A stretch of 7,832 bases of DNA from an uncultured Granulicatella sp. (GTDB lineage: Bacteria; Bacillota; Bacilli; Lactobacillales; Aerococcaceae). A program made the position numbers and the translations under genes. Position 1 is the first letter of the stretch, and each line of letters starts with the position of its first letter. Where the stretch lies: positions 1 through 7,832 of the forward strand of contig URWJ01000064.1 of the NCBI GenBank assembly GCA_900551535.1, given 5' to 3'. Shown piece after piece: positions 1 through 6,569 of this stretch. Under the pieces are notes generated by a model that saw nothing but the letters and a program-made list of their open reading frames with translations, searched no databases and was not told the origin of the DNA.

Positions 1-845
1 TAACGATGACAAAATCCGTAGCGAGTGCGGAACGTATCGACAATATTCTAGCGATTGAGCCAGATATGGTCGAAGGAACGAAAGAGGTTCATCCTGATGG
101 TGAAGTGGCAGTGGCGTTTAAAGACGTGACATTGACATATCAAGGAGACCAAAACGCAGCGCTCAACCATATTTCATTTACCGCATTGAAAGGACAGACC
201 GTCGGCGTTATCGGTGGGACTGGTAGCGGGAAATCGTCTCTTGTGAATATGATTCCTCGGTTCTATGATGCGACCCAAGGGAAGGTAGAGGTGTTCGGAG
301 AAGACGTTCGTCGCTACCGTTTTGCATCGCTTCGTGGAGCGGTCGGAATGGTCTTGCAAAAGGCGCAACTCTTCCGTGGAACGATTGCCGATAATGTTCG
401 TTTTGGAAATGCATCTGCTTCCAGTGAAGTGATAGAACATGCACTCGGTATCGCCCAAGCCAGCGAGTTTGTACAGACGAAAGAAGGCGGACTTGATTAT
501 AGCATCGAACAAAATGGTCGCAATCTATCCGGTGGGCAAAAACAACGGATGACGATTGCGCGTGCGATTGCTAAACAAGCACCGATTTTAATTCTAGATG
601 ATAGTGCTTCGGCATTAGACTTTGCGACCGACGCGAAATTGCGTGAGGCGATTAAGAACCAAACGCCACGTCCAACAACCTTTATCGTGTCGCAACGGGC
701 GGCGTCTGTGCAGTATGCAGACTTAATTCTTGTACTCGATGAAGGAAATCTTGTCGGAAAAGGCACGCATGACGAGCTCTTAGCCAACAATGAGATTTAT
801 CAAGAAATTTACTATTCACAATTTCCAAAGGAGGATGAAGCATGA
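1..845 (+). CDS. ABC exporter half-transporter, C-terminal ATPase part (5' truncated); degenerate-site subunit of a heterodimer
   Basis: This is the 3' end of a gene that begins before the window. The reading frame is open to the left edge, and the first visible residues (SVASAERIDNIL) are the linker that normally follows the sixth membrane helix, so the ATG at 6 is internal. Counting from that Met, the nucleotide-binding domain shows Walker A GGTGSGKS (70-77), Q-loop Gln118, an intact LSGGQ signature (174-178) and Walker B ILILD (194-198). The catalytic Glu after Walker B is Asp199, and the switch His is Gln230 (IVSQR). That is the pattern of the non-catalytic-site subunit in heterodimeric exporters of the LmrCD, EfrAB, BmrCD and TM287/288 kind. 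Its TGA stop overlaps the next start (ATGA, 842-845), so the two subunits are probably translationally coupled. Likely role: membrane export of drugs or other amphipathic compounds. The substrate cannot be read from sequence. Confidence 0.93.
   Translation, partial: TMTKSVASAERIDNILAIEPDMVEGTKEVHPDGEVAVAFKDVTLTYQGDQNAALNHISFTALKGQTVGVIGGTGSGKSSLVNMIPRFYDATQGKVEVFGEDVRRYRFASLRGAVGMVLQKAQLFRGTIADNVRFGNASASSEVIEHALGIAQASEFVQTKEGGLDYSIEQNGRNLSGGQKQRMTIARAIAKQAPILILDDSASALDFATDAKLREAIKNQTPRPTTFIVSQRAASVQYADLILVLDEGNLVGKGTHDELLANNEIYQEIYYSQFPKEDEA
827..834 (+). promoter_or_regulatory. Ribosome binding site for the second exporter subunit
   Basis: AAAGGAGG lies inside the end of the upstream coding region, 7 nt before the ATG at 842. 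Together with the ATGA stop/start overlap it fixes the start of the downstream gene and supports coupled translation. Confidence 0.85.
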
Positions 846-2587
846 GACAGAAAACTCAATGGGAAACCATCCGTAAAGTTCTCCGCTACATCCGTCGCTA
901 CCGGATTTATTTCGTAGCGTCCATTCTTTTGGCGAGTGTGAATGTATTCGGAACGTTAATGATTCCAAAATTAGTCGGAGAAGCCGTAGACCAAATGCTG
1001 GACACGGGCCAAGTGTTCTATGAAGGACTATTTGCCATCCTTTGGCAGATTGCCCTCTTTACAATAATAGCTGCTGTTGCGCAGTGGTTTATGAACCTCA
1101 GCAATAACAAGATGACGTACTCTGTGGTTCGTGACCTTCGTAGAGATGCGCTTGAAAAAATCGAGACATTACCACTCAGTTATTTAGATATTCATCCAGC
1201 CGGAGAAATCGAGAGCCGTATCATTGCGGATGCGGATCAATTTGCGGATGGATTATTGATGGGATTCACACAGTTATTCACCGGTGTGATGACGATTCTA
1301 GGAACCTTAGTCTTTATGCTCAGTGTCAATATGACATTGACGCTTGTAGTAGTAGTGGTGACGCCAGTATCCTTTGTGATGGCCAGCTTTGTTGCGAAGA
1401 AATCCTATCATTTCTTTAAACAACAATCGGAAATTCGTGGCGACCAAACCGCCTATATGAATGAGATGATTGAGGGAACACGAGTGGTAACGGCCTTTCA
1501 ACAACAAGAAAAAGTCATCGAGGACTTCTCGGTGATTAATAAGAAGTTAACGGATGTATCGCTCAAGGCTATTTTCTTCTCGAGCATCACGAATCCGGCA
1601 ACGCGCTTTGTCAATAGCATCGTCTACACCAGTGTGGGCGTGTTCGGGGCGTTCTTCGTGATGAGTGGTGGCGTGACGGTCGGACAACTATCTTCCTTCT
1701 TAAGTTACGCGAACCAATATACGAAACCATTCAATGAAATCTCAGGAGTCATTACGGAGTTACAAAATGCGATTGCCTGTGCGACCCGCGTGTTTGAACT
1801 GTTGGAACAACCTTCTGAGAGTCCAGAGCGCGCAGGTGCTGTGTCTCCTGAAAACTTTGGAGGAGCGGTGGAATTTAGCCATGTGGACTTCTCTTATGTG
1901 AAAGGCCAACCGCTGATTGAAGACTTCTCGCTGGATGTCAAGCCAGGGCAACGCGTGGCGATTGTCGGCCCAACCGGAAGTGGGAAGACGACATTGATTA
2001 ACTTATTGATGCGTTTCTACGATATTAATAGTGGAAAATTAGCCATCGATGGCCATTCGATTGAAGACATCACTCGTCAAAGCCTACGAAATGGATTTGG
2101 AATGGTGCTTCAAGAAACATGGCTTCAAACGGGAACTGTCCGTGAAAATATCACGATGGGAAATCCAACGATTAGCGAAGAAGAGATGATTCGCATCGCC
2201 AAACTCTGTCATATTCATGGATTTGTAAGCCGTCTGCCACAAGGATATGATACGGTAATTTCAGATGATGGTGGGGACTTCTCGCAAGGGCAAAAACAAT
2301 TGCTCTGCATCGCGCGTGTGATGATGGGACAACCAAATATGCTGATTCTTGATGAAGCGACTTCTTCCATCGATACACGTACCGAGTTGAAGATTCAAGA
2401 AGCCTTTCAACATCTGATGGAAGGACGCACGAGCTTTATCGTGGCGCATCGCTTGTCGACCATTCGTACTGCGGATGTGATTCTCGTCTTAAAAGACGGA
2501 CATGTCATTGAAAAAGGAAATCATGCCAGTTTGATGGAGCAACGTGGATTTTACTACAATCTCTATCAAAGTCAGTGGCAACAGTAA
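842..2587 (+). CDS. ABC exporter half-transporter (membrane domain plus ATPase), catalytic-site subunit of a heterodimer
   Basis: A complete 581-residue half-transporter, the usual length for a membrane domain fused to an ATPase. Residues 1-310 form the exporter membrane domain with about six helices (near 22-44, 62-84, 136-160, 161-182, 250-275 and 277-300). The ATPase domain follows: Walker A GPTGSGKT (376-383), Q-loop Gln424, Walker B LILDE with catalytic Glu505, and switch His536 (AHRLST). The signature is FSQGQ (480-484) rather than LSGGQ. This defect complements the upstream subunit: the complete site would combine this Walker A/B and His with the partner's LSGGQ, and the degenerate site would combine the partner's Asp/Gln with this FSQGQ. 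The two genes overlap by 4 nt and end at a shared terminator. Family resemblance is to multidrug-type exporters (BmrD, LmrD, EfrB); the actual substrate is unknown and no symbol is assigned. Confidence 0.95.
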   Translation: MRQKTQWETIRKVLRYIRRYRIYFVASILLASVNVFGTLMIPKLVGEAVDQMLDTGQVFYEGLFAILWQIALFTIIAAVAQWFMNLSNNKMTYSVVRDLRRDALEKIETLPLSYLDIHPAGEIESRIIADADQFADGLLMGFTQLFTGVMTILGTLVFMLSVNMTLTLVVVVVTPVSFVMASFVAKKSYHFFKQQSEIRGDQTAYMNEMIEGTRVVTAFQQQEKVIEDFSVINKKLTDVSLKAIFFSSITNPATRFVNSIVYTSVGVFGAFFVMSGGVTVGQLSSFLSYANQYTKPFNEISGVITELQNAIACATRVFELLEQPSESPERAGAVSPENFGGAVEFSHVDFSYVKGQPLIEDFSLDVKPGQRVAIVGPTGSGKTTLINLLMRFYDINSGKLAIDGHSIEDITRQSLRNGFGMVLQETWLQTGTVRENITMGNPTISEEEMIRIAKLCHIHGFVSRLPQGYDTVISDDGGDFSQGQKQLLCIARVMMGQPNMLILDEATSSIDTRTELKIQEAFQHLMEGRTSFIVAHRLSTIRTADVILVLKDGHVIEKGNHASLMEQRGFYYNLYQSQWQQ

Positions 2588-2593
2588 ACGACA

Positions 2594-2633
2594 AAAGAAG
2601 CGTAGGCTCTATAAAAAGAGTCTACGCTTCTTT
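2594..2633. terminator. Long hairpin between convergent genes, probable bidirectional terminator
   Basis: Arms 2594-2610 and 2617-2633 pair over 17 bp with one G-U pair and a 6-nt loop (ATAAAA). Each arm ends in a short T run on its own strand (TTT on plus, TTTT on minus). It starts 7 nt after the exporter stop and lies 46 nt past the minus-strand ABC-F stop, so it can serve both. The T tracts are short for a textbook intrinsic terminator. Confidence 0.75.
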
Positions 2634-2650
2634 GAATTGCTGAAAGTGCA

Positions 2651-2672
2651 AAATTATCATATATGATAATTT
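2651..2672. repeat. Perfect 22-bp AT-rich palindrome
   Basis: The left half is AAATTATCATA and the right half is its exact reverse complement, with no spacer. It lies 7 nt beyond the ABC-F stop codon. Read on the minus strand it could fold as a 9-bp stem with a TATA loop followed by TTTT, so a weak first terminator for the ABC-F gene is the simplest role. A protein binding site is also possible. Confidence 0.6.
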
Positions 2673-2679
2673 CAAAAGA

Positions 2680-4629
2680 TTATGAATTGAATTCTTCTAG
2701 CGCTAGAGACGCTTCTTCCCATTCTGCAAGAAGGGTTTCTTGGCGCTCGAGAAGGGCGCCTTCTTCGGTTGAGAGGGCTGCGGCTTTCTCTGGGTCAGAA
2801 TAGTTTTCTTCCAGCGTCATCGCCTCGTGCACTTGTTCGAGTGCTGTTTCGATATCGTGCATCTCCGTTTCTAGTTGCTCGATGCGTCGTGTGAGCGTAC
2901 GGATTTGACGTTGCTCTTCTTTAGAGGCATGGTAGCTGGCTTTCGCTTCTGTCATCGGCTGGGCCGTTGCTAGTGGGGCATCCTTGGCCTCTTGCAAAGC
3001 GGCGAGTTCTTCTTTCTCTTGTTTTTTCTCGAGATAGTAGTCGTAGTCGCCTAAATACAGCGTGCTGCCAGTTTCTTCGATTTCAAGAATGGCCGTTGCG
3101 ACCTTGTTGATGAAGAAACGGTCATGCGAAACGAAACAAATCGTGCCGTCGTAGTCGATGAGGGCTTCCTCGAGGACTTCTTTACTGTCGATGTCCAAGT
3201 GGTTCGTTGGTTCGTCGAGCAGTAGGAAATTATCATGTTCGAGAGACAGTTTGCAAAGCGCCAAACGGGCCTTTTCACCCCCGCTAAGTTGAGCGGTTGT
3301 TTTCTCAACATCGTTTCCTGAGAAGAGGAAACTGCCAAGAATCGAACGAACGTCTTTTTCAGGCATCGTAGAGTGACGAGACCAGAGTTCTTCTAGAACC
3401 GTTTGATTCGATGAGAGGCCGGCCAAGTTTTGGTCATAGTAACCGACTTGAACGCCAGCGCCTAAGTCGATTGAACCTTCGATTAAAGGAAGTTCACCCG
3501 TAATCGACTTCAAGAGGGTAGATTTTCCAATACCGTTAGGGCCTACAATCGCGATGGCCTCACGCTTACGAAGCTGGAAGGAAATCGGGCCGCTCAAGGC
3601 TTCGTGGTCGTAGCCGATATAAGCATCCGTTACTTGCAGCACTTGGTTTCCGGATTCGCGTTCAACGGTAAATTCAAAACGAGCAGAGCGCTGATCGCCT
3701 TTTGGTTTCTCTAAGCGTTCCATTTTCTCGAGCTTTTTACGGCGTGATTGCGCACGTTTTGTGGTTGAAGCGCGGACTAAGTTTTTCGCGATAAATTCTT
3801 CTAAGTCGTGAATCTCTTGTTGCTGCTTCTCGTAGGCTTTTTGTTTGAGTAAATAGCGTTGCTCGCGTTCTTCTAAGTAGTGCGAGTAGTTTCCTTTGTA
3901 ATATTCGCAGGCCTTATGACTGATTTCATAGACTTCGTTACACACACGGTCCAAGAAGTATTGGTCGTGGGATACGATGACAAGCGCGCTACTTGAAGAG
4001 CGTAAATAGTCTTCAAGCCACGTCAATGTCTCGATATCCAAGTGGTTAGTTGGTTCGTCTAAGATGAGTAAGTCGTGTTTTTCTAATAAAATACGAGCTA
4101 GTGCCAAACGAGTGCGTTGGCCTCCAGAGAGTGCTTGAATCGGTTGGTCGTAGTCTTCTGGATAGAAACGGAATCCGTGAAGCACGGTGCGAATTTCAGA
4201 CTCGTAACCATACGCGTTCTTCTGGTTCAATTCTTCTTGCAGTTTGTCGTATCGTTTTAAGGCGAGTTCGTACGCTACGGGGTCGCTTAGAAGGTCTGGG
4301 TCACCGAGTTGCTCCGCCGCTTTTTGCGCTTGTTTCTTCAAAGTTTCCACATCTTCGAAGAGATGCACCATTTCTTCCCAAACGGTGCGGGAAGACTGGA
4401 TGGCAGCGTATTGATCTAAGTAGCCAATCGAGAGGTCTTTCTTCTTGGACACAGCGCCAAGAGAAGGTTCTTCGATACCAGCCAACATTTTTAATAGCGT
4501 AGATTTTCCAGTACCATTTCGCCCAACGATGGCAATGCGTGAATTTTCTTGAATATGAATCGTAATATTTTCAAATAGGACTTCATCCGCAAACGTACGC
4601 GCGAGTCCTTGTCCTTGTAATAAAATCAT
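2680..4629 (-). CDS. ydiF: ABC-F family ATPase, YdiF type (ribosome-associated translation factor)
   Basis: A soluble 649-residue protein with two ABC ATPase domains and no membrane helix, as in ABC-F proteins that act at the ribosomal E site. Domain 1 has Walker A GRNGTGKS (36-43), LSGGQ (167-171), Walker B with D191-E192 and His221. Domain 2 has Walker A GPNGIGKS (363-370), LSGGE (448-452), Walker B with D472-E473 and His502. Both catalytic Glu residues are present. The interdomain linker (about 241-323), which contacts tRNA in this family, carries the basic NLVRASTTKRAQSRRKKLEK stretch. A charged C-terminal coiled coil spans about 570-645. The pattern matches my memory of Bacillus YdiF closely; antibiotic-resistance ABC-F proteins (Vga, Lsa, Msr, OptrA) fit less well. 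The ATG at 4629 is chosen because AAAGGA precedes it by 6 nt. An in-frame TTG five codons upstream overlaps that ribosome site. It is divergent from rex and convergent with the exporter genes. Confidence 0.93.
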   Translation of the reverse strand: MILLQGQGLARTFADEVLFENITIHIQENSRIAIVGRNGTGKSTLLKMLAGIEEPSLGAVSKKKDLSIGYLDQYAAIQSSRTVWEEMVHLFEDVETLKKQAQKAAEQLGDPDLLSDPVAYELALKRYDKLQEELNQKNAYGYESEIRTVLHGFRFYPEDYDQPIQALSGGQRTRLALARILLEKHDLLILDEPTNHLDIETLTWLEDYLRSSSSALVIVSHDQYFLDRVCNEVYEISHKACEYYKGNYSHYLEEREQRYLLKQKAYEKQQQEIHDLEEFIAKNLVRASTTKRAQSRRKKLEKMERLEKPKGDQRSARFEFTVERESGNQVLQVTDAYIGYDHEALSGPISFQLRKREAIAIVGPNGIGKSTLLKSITGELPLIEGSIDLGAGVQVGYYDQNLAGLSSNQTVLEELWSRHSTMPEKDVRSILGSFLFSGNDVEKTTAQLSGGEKARLALCKLSLEHDNFLLLDEPTNHLDIDSKEVLEEALIDYDGTICFVSHDRFFINKVATAILEIEETGSTLYLGDYDYYLEKKQEKEELAALQEAKDAPLATAQPMTEAKASYHASKEEQRQIRTLTRRIEQLETEMHDIETALEQVHEAMTLEENYSDPEKAAALSTEEGALLERQETLLAEWEEASLALEEFNS

Positions 4630-4635
4630 GACGGG

Positions 4636-4641
4636 TCCTTT
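4636..4641 (-). promoter_or_regulatory. Ribosome binding site deciding the ABC-F start
   Basis: AAAGGA on the minus strand lies 6 nt before the ATG at 4629. It falls inside the codons a TTG start at 4644 would use, which argues for the ATG. Confidence 0.75.
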
Positions 4642-4658
4642 CAATGTGGTATCAGTTT

Positions 4659-4686
4659 ATTTTAGCATAAAAAAGAGGGGGACCAA
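4659..4686 (-). promoter_or_regulatory. Candidate promoter of the ABC-F gene
   Basis: On the minus strand, an extended -10 (TGCTAAAAT, hexamer 4659-4664) is preceded at 16 nt by TTGGTC (4681-4686) as a weak -35. The start point would lie about 20-25 nt upstream of the ATG, giving a short leader. Confidence 0.5.
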
Positions 4687-4716
4687 TATTGATACGCGTT
4701 CGTCTTTGCATTCACA

Positions 4717-4738
4717 TTCACAATGGGGAGGTTGTGAA
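4717..4738. repeat. Inverted repeat TTCACAA / TTGTGAA, possible regulator half-sites
   Basis: Perfect 7-bp arms (4717-4723 and 4732-4738) flank 8 nt in the divergent ydiF-rex region. The half-sites resemble those of Rex (TTGTGAA...TTCACAA) but their order is reversed. Further similar half-sites lie at 4711-4716, 4774-4778, 4807-4812 and 4825-4830. Confidence 0.45.
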
Positions 4739-4806
4739 GAAAAAAGCACAAAGCTTGCTGCATATATGCGAAATTCACTAATGTTCGTGAGGTGCAAGCA
4801 AACTGT

Positions 4807-4836
4807 TTGTGAAATGAAATGTCGTTGTGATAGAAT
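4807..4836 (+). promoter_or_regulatory. Candidate rex promoter
   Basis: -35 TTGTGA (4807-4812), 18-nt spacer, extended -10 TGATAGAAT (hexamer TAGAAT 4831-4836). The -35 hexamer is itself a Rex-like half-site, and a second TTGTGA (4825-4830) abuts the -10, so Rex autoregulation is conceivable. Confidence 0.55.
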
Positions 4837-4871
4837 ACGCATGGAAATAAAAGAAAAAGGGAGTCTTATTC

Positions 4872-5519
4872 ATGAAAGATTTAAACGAATTAAAAGAAAT
4901 CGAAGTGCCACGCGCAACTGCGAAACGTTTGGCCATTTATCATCGTTACTTACGTTTCTTGCATGATGCAGGAAAACGTCGCATCTCATCAACTGAATTA
5001 AGTGAAGCCGTAAAAGTCGATAGCGCAACAATCCGCCGTGACTTCTCATACTTTGGAGCTTTAGGAAAACGTGGATATGGATATGATGTAGAATACTTAT
5101 TAGAATTCTTCAGCCATACTTTAAACCAAGATCGCCTAACAAACGTAGCTTTAGTAGGGGTTGGTAAATTAGGACAAGCGCTCTTAAACTACAACTTCCA
5201 CCAAAGCAACAACGTGCGTATTAGCGCAGCGTTCGACGTAAACGAAGACATCGTTGGAACAATCCAAACAGGTGTGCCAGTTTACAGCATGGATGAAATG
5301 GTAGAACAATTGAAAGTTCAACAAATCCAAGTGGCCATCTTAACAGTGCCACAAGATGTTGCTCAAGAAACAGCAGACCGCTTAGTAGAAGCAAATGTTC
5401 GCGGAATCTTGAACTTCACACCAATCCGCTTAGACGTACCAGAAGACGTTCGAGTTCAAAACGTGGACTTAACAAACGAACTTCAAACACTTATTTATTT
5501 CTTGGACAACCAAAAATAA
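4872..5519 (+). CDS. rex: Redox-sensing transcriptional repressor Rex
   Basis: A 215-residue protein of typical Rex length. Residues 1-80 form the winged-helix DNA-binding domain, with the hallmark stretches SATIRRDFSYFG (51-62) and GKRGYGYDV (65-73). Next comes a Rossmann NAD(H)-binding domain with a glycine-rich loop GVGKLG (96-101), followed by AAFDV (119-123). The C-terminal helix (about 199-213) is the domain-swapped helix used for dimerisation in this family. Rex senses the NADH/NAD+ ratio: it is bound to DNA when NADH is low and released when NADH rises, which opens fermentation and alternative redox genes. The start has AAGGGAG (4857-4863) 8 nt upstream. The gene has its own promoter region and a strong terminator directly after, so it is probably monocistronic. 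Divergent ydiF on one side and groES further on fit the neighbourhood known from Bacillus. Confidence 0.97.
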   Translation: MKDLNELKEIEVPRATAKRLAIYHRYLRFLHDAGKRRISSTELSEAVKVDSATIRRDFSYFGALGKRGYGYDVEYLLEFFSHTLNQDRLTNVALVGVGKLGQALLNYNFHQSNNVRISAAFDVNEDIVGTIQTGVPVYSMDEMVEQLKVQQIQVAILTVPQDVAQETADRLVEANVRGILNFTPIRLDVPEDVRVQNVDLTNELQTLIYFLDNQK

Positions 5520-5526
5520 TCTGTTG

Positions 5527-5553
5527 AAAGGCATCCTTACAGGGTGCCTTTTT
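5527..5553 (+). terminator. Intrinsic terminator of rex
   Basis: Arms 5527-5536 and 5542-5551 (core GGCATCC / GGGTGCC, one T-G pair) enclose the loop TTACA, and TTTTT (5549-5553) forms the 3' edge. It starts 7 nt after the rex stop and separates rex from the small-gene cluster. Confidence 0.9.
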
Positions 5554-5577
5554 GTGTGGAAAAATAAGTTATAAAAC

Positions 5578-5605
5578 TTGAATACGTATTTATACGTGCT
5601 AAAAT
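5578..5605 (+). promoter_or_regulatory. Promoter of the HicB-like gene
   Basis: -35 TTGAAT (5578-5583), 16-nt spacer, extended -10 TGCTAAAAT (hexamer 5600-5605). The predicted start point is about 12-15 nt before the ATG at 5626, so the leader is very short and holds little more than the ribosome site AGGAGG (5612-5617). Confidence 0.65.
5584..5597. promoter_or_regulatory. Putative operator in the hicB promoter spacer
   Basis: ACGTAT-TT-ATACGT is a perfect inverted repeat of 6-bp arms that fills nearly all of the spacer between -35 and -10. A dimer bound there would block RNA polymerase. Because the gene just downstream encodes a HicB-type protein with a predicted DNA-binding C-terminus, autorepression is the natural reading; this is inference. 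Confidence 0.5.
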
Positions 5606-5625
5606 GGATGCAGGAGGTATAGCAC

Positions 5626-6072
5626 ATGTTATTAACGTATCCAGCATTAATTTATTTTACGGTAGAGGAAGAGGATAGCCCATATTTTGTTCACTTCCCA
5701 GACTTTGAGAACTCAGCAACACAAGGACGTACGATTTCTGAAGCAATGAGCAATGCCAGTGAGTATTTAGGAATGATGGCAGCGAGCCTCATTGAAGAAG
5801 GAGAAAAATTACCAAAAGCCTCCGCAATCAATGATTTAACACTTGAAGAGGATTTCCCATTTAAAGACGATGAAGATGTAGCCTCAGAATATAATCTGGA
5901 TCAATCCTTCAAATCAATGGTGATGGTCGATGTTGAGAATTATTTAGATGCCACAAAACTCGTCAAGAAAACTCTGACGATACCAAAATGGGCCAATGAC
6001 TTGGCGGTTAAACGCAACATTAACTTCTCTCAATTGCTGACAACGGCGATTGTGAATGAAGTGCGAATGTAA
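5626..6072 (+). CDS. HicB-family antitoxin-like protein without an adjacent HicA toxin
   Basis: A 148-residue protein. The N-terminal part has the HicB pattern: a beta-rich start (YPALIYFTVEEEDSPYFVHF), the PDF motif at 25-27, then ATQGRTISEAMSNASEYLG (31-49), matching the family's Pro-Asp, T-x-G and E-A-x-x-N-A positions. The C-terminal part (about 114-144, KKTLTIPKWANDLAVKRN and following) resembles the ribbon-helix-helix or helix-turn-helix DNA-binding module of HicB antitoxins. HicB normally neutralises HicA, a small dsRBD-fold mRNA-cleaving toxin, and represses its own operon. No HicA-sized basic ORF lies on either side: only 106 nt separate it from rex, and the next gene encodes a membrane protein. 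It is therefore an orphan antitoxin, a repurposed repressor, or has an unrecognised partner. The start is set by AGGAGG at 5612-5617, 8 nt upstream. Confidence 0.8.
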   Translation: MLLTYPALIYFTVEEEDSPYFVHFPDFENSATQGRTISEAMSNASEYLGMMAASLIEEGEKLPKASAINDLTLEEDFPFKDDEDVASEYNLDQSFKSMVMVDVENYLDATKLVKKTLTIPKWANDLAVKRNINFSQLLTTAIVNEVRM

Positions 6073-6104
6073 AAAGGTTAAACTCTAATATTGTTGATTT
6101 GAAG

Positions 6105-6110
6105 AAGGAG
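6105..6110 (+). promoter_or_regulatory. Ribosome binding site of the first DUF1310-like gene
   Basis: AAGGAG lies 12 nt before the ATG at 6123, somewhat far. An in-frame TTG at 6099 precedes this site and has no ribosome site of its own, so the ATG is preferred. Confidence 0.5.
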
Positions 6111-6122
6111 AAGAAAAAAGGA

Positions 6123-6512
6123 ATGAAAAGGATAAAAGTAGTTTTACTTAGTTTATTGACGATTATTGGATTGACCTTTGCGGGATATAAAATAGTTGAG
6201 CATCGTACCATCGAAAAGATTGTTCAAAGTGATGAGGTAAAAACGATTATTGAGAGCAATTTGAAGCAAAGACATAAAGGAGCACTTGAAGAAGGAAATA
6301 TCATTCAAAGTTATGAAATTGATAAGGACTCGATTTCTTTGAATCCGATGGGGGGCATAATGTTTCGCGTTTTTATTAATAATAACAAAGAGATGTATGT
6401 CAATTTTTTGATTGATAAAGATCCTCGTTATGATGATGGTAGGTTAGTCAATGAAGGTGGGGGTCCGTCTCAAGAATTTAAAAAATTAATCAGTGGATCG
6501 GGGAATGAGTAA
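6123..6512 (+). CDS. DUF1310-like membrane-anchored small protein, copy 1
   Basis: A 129-residue protein of unknown function. Residues 1-3 are basic, a hydrophobic segment spans about 5-23, and the remaining ~105 residues are polar, so it is probably an N-terminally anchored protein facing outside. There is no lipobox Cys. Visible motifs are IVQSDEVKTII (33-43), SYEID (63-67), NPMGGI (74-79) and GGGPSQEF (112-119). I associate the NPMGGI arrangement and the length with Pfam family DUF1310, found in streptococci, enterococci and listeriae; this is recognition from memory. The same layout recurs in the next gene, so the pair arose by duplication. The gap to hicB is 50 nt with no terminator or good promoter seen, so co-transcription from the hicB promoter is likely. 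Confidence 0.75.
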   Translation: MKRIKVVLLSLLTIIGLTFAGYKIVEHRTIEKIVQSDEVKTIIESNLKQRHKGALEEGNIIQSYEIDKDSISLNPMGGIMFRVFINNNKEMYVNFLIDKDPRYDDGRLVNEGGGPSQEFKKLISGSGNE

Positions 6513-6556
6513 AATTCGTAGGGACATATTGTGAAAATAGATGAGCACATCAAGTG

Positions 6557-6563
6557 AAAAGGA
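6557..6563 (+). promoter_or_regulatory. Ribosome binding site supporting a TTG start
   Basis: AAAAGGA lies 6 nt before the TTG at 6570. The in-frame ATG at 6585 would be 21 nt away, too far, and the ATG at 6564 is in another frame. Confidence 0.55.
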
Positions 6564-6569
6564 TGGAAA

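Noticed and set aside
6..845. Treating the ATG at 6 as the true start of a stand-alone ATPase
   Set aside because: The first residues are the linker that follows the membrane domain in exporter half-transporters, and the frame is open to the window edge, so the gene is truncated by the window.
2651..2672. Fur/PerR-type box
   Set aside because: The half-sites are in the opposite order to the TGATAAT-N-ATTATCA pattern, and the site lies between gene ends, not in a promoter.
4101..4502. 133-codon open frame on the plus strand
   Set aside because: It lies wholly antisense to the well-supported ABC-F gene, shows no family pattern and has no fitting ribosome site.
4628..4966. 112-codon open frame running across the ydiF-rex promoter region into rex
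   Set aside because: It overlaps rex in another frame, crosses both promoters and has no domain pattern.
5520..5625. A hidden hicA toxin gene upstream of the HicB-like gene
   Set aside because: Only 106 nt are available and they are filled by the rex terminator and the hicB promoter.
6062..6091. Possible promoter with -10 TAATAT (6086-6091) before the first DUF1310-like gene
   Set aside because: No acceptable -35 lies 16-18 nt upstream and there is no extended -10, so read-through from the hicB promoter is the better explanation.
6020..6211. 63-codon open frame on the minus strand with a hydrophobic middle
   Set aside because: It is antisense to the end of the HicB-like gene and the start of the first DUF1310-like gene, and its hydrophobic run mirrors the plus-strand membrane segment.
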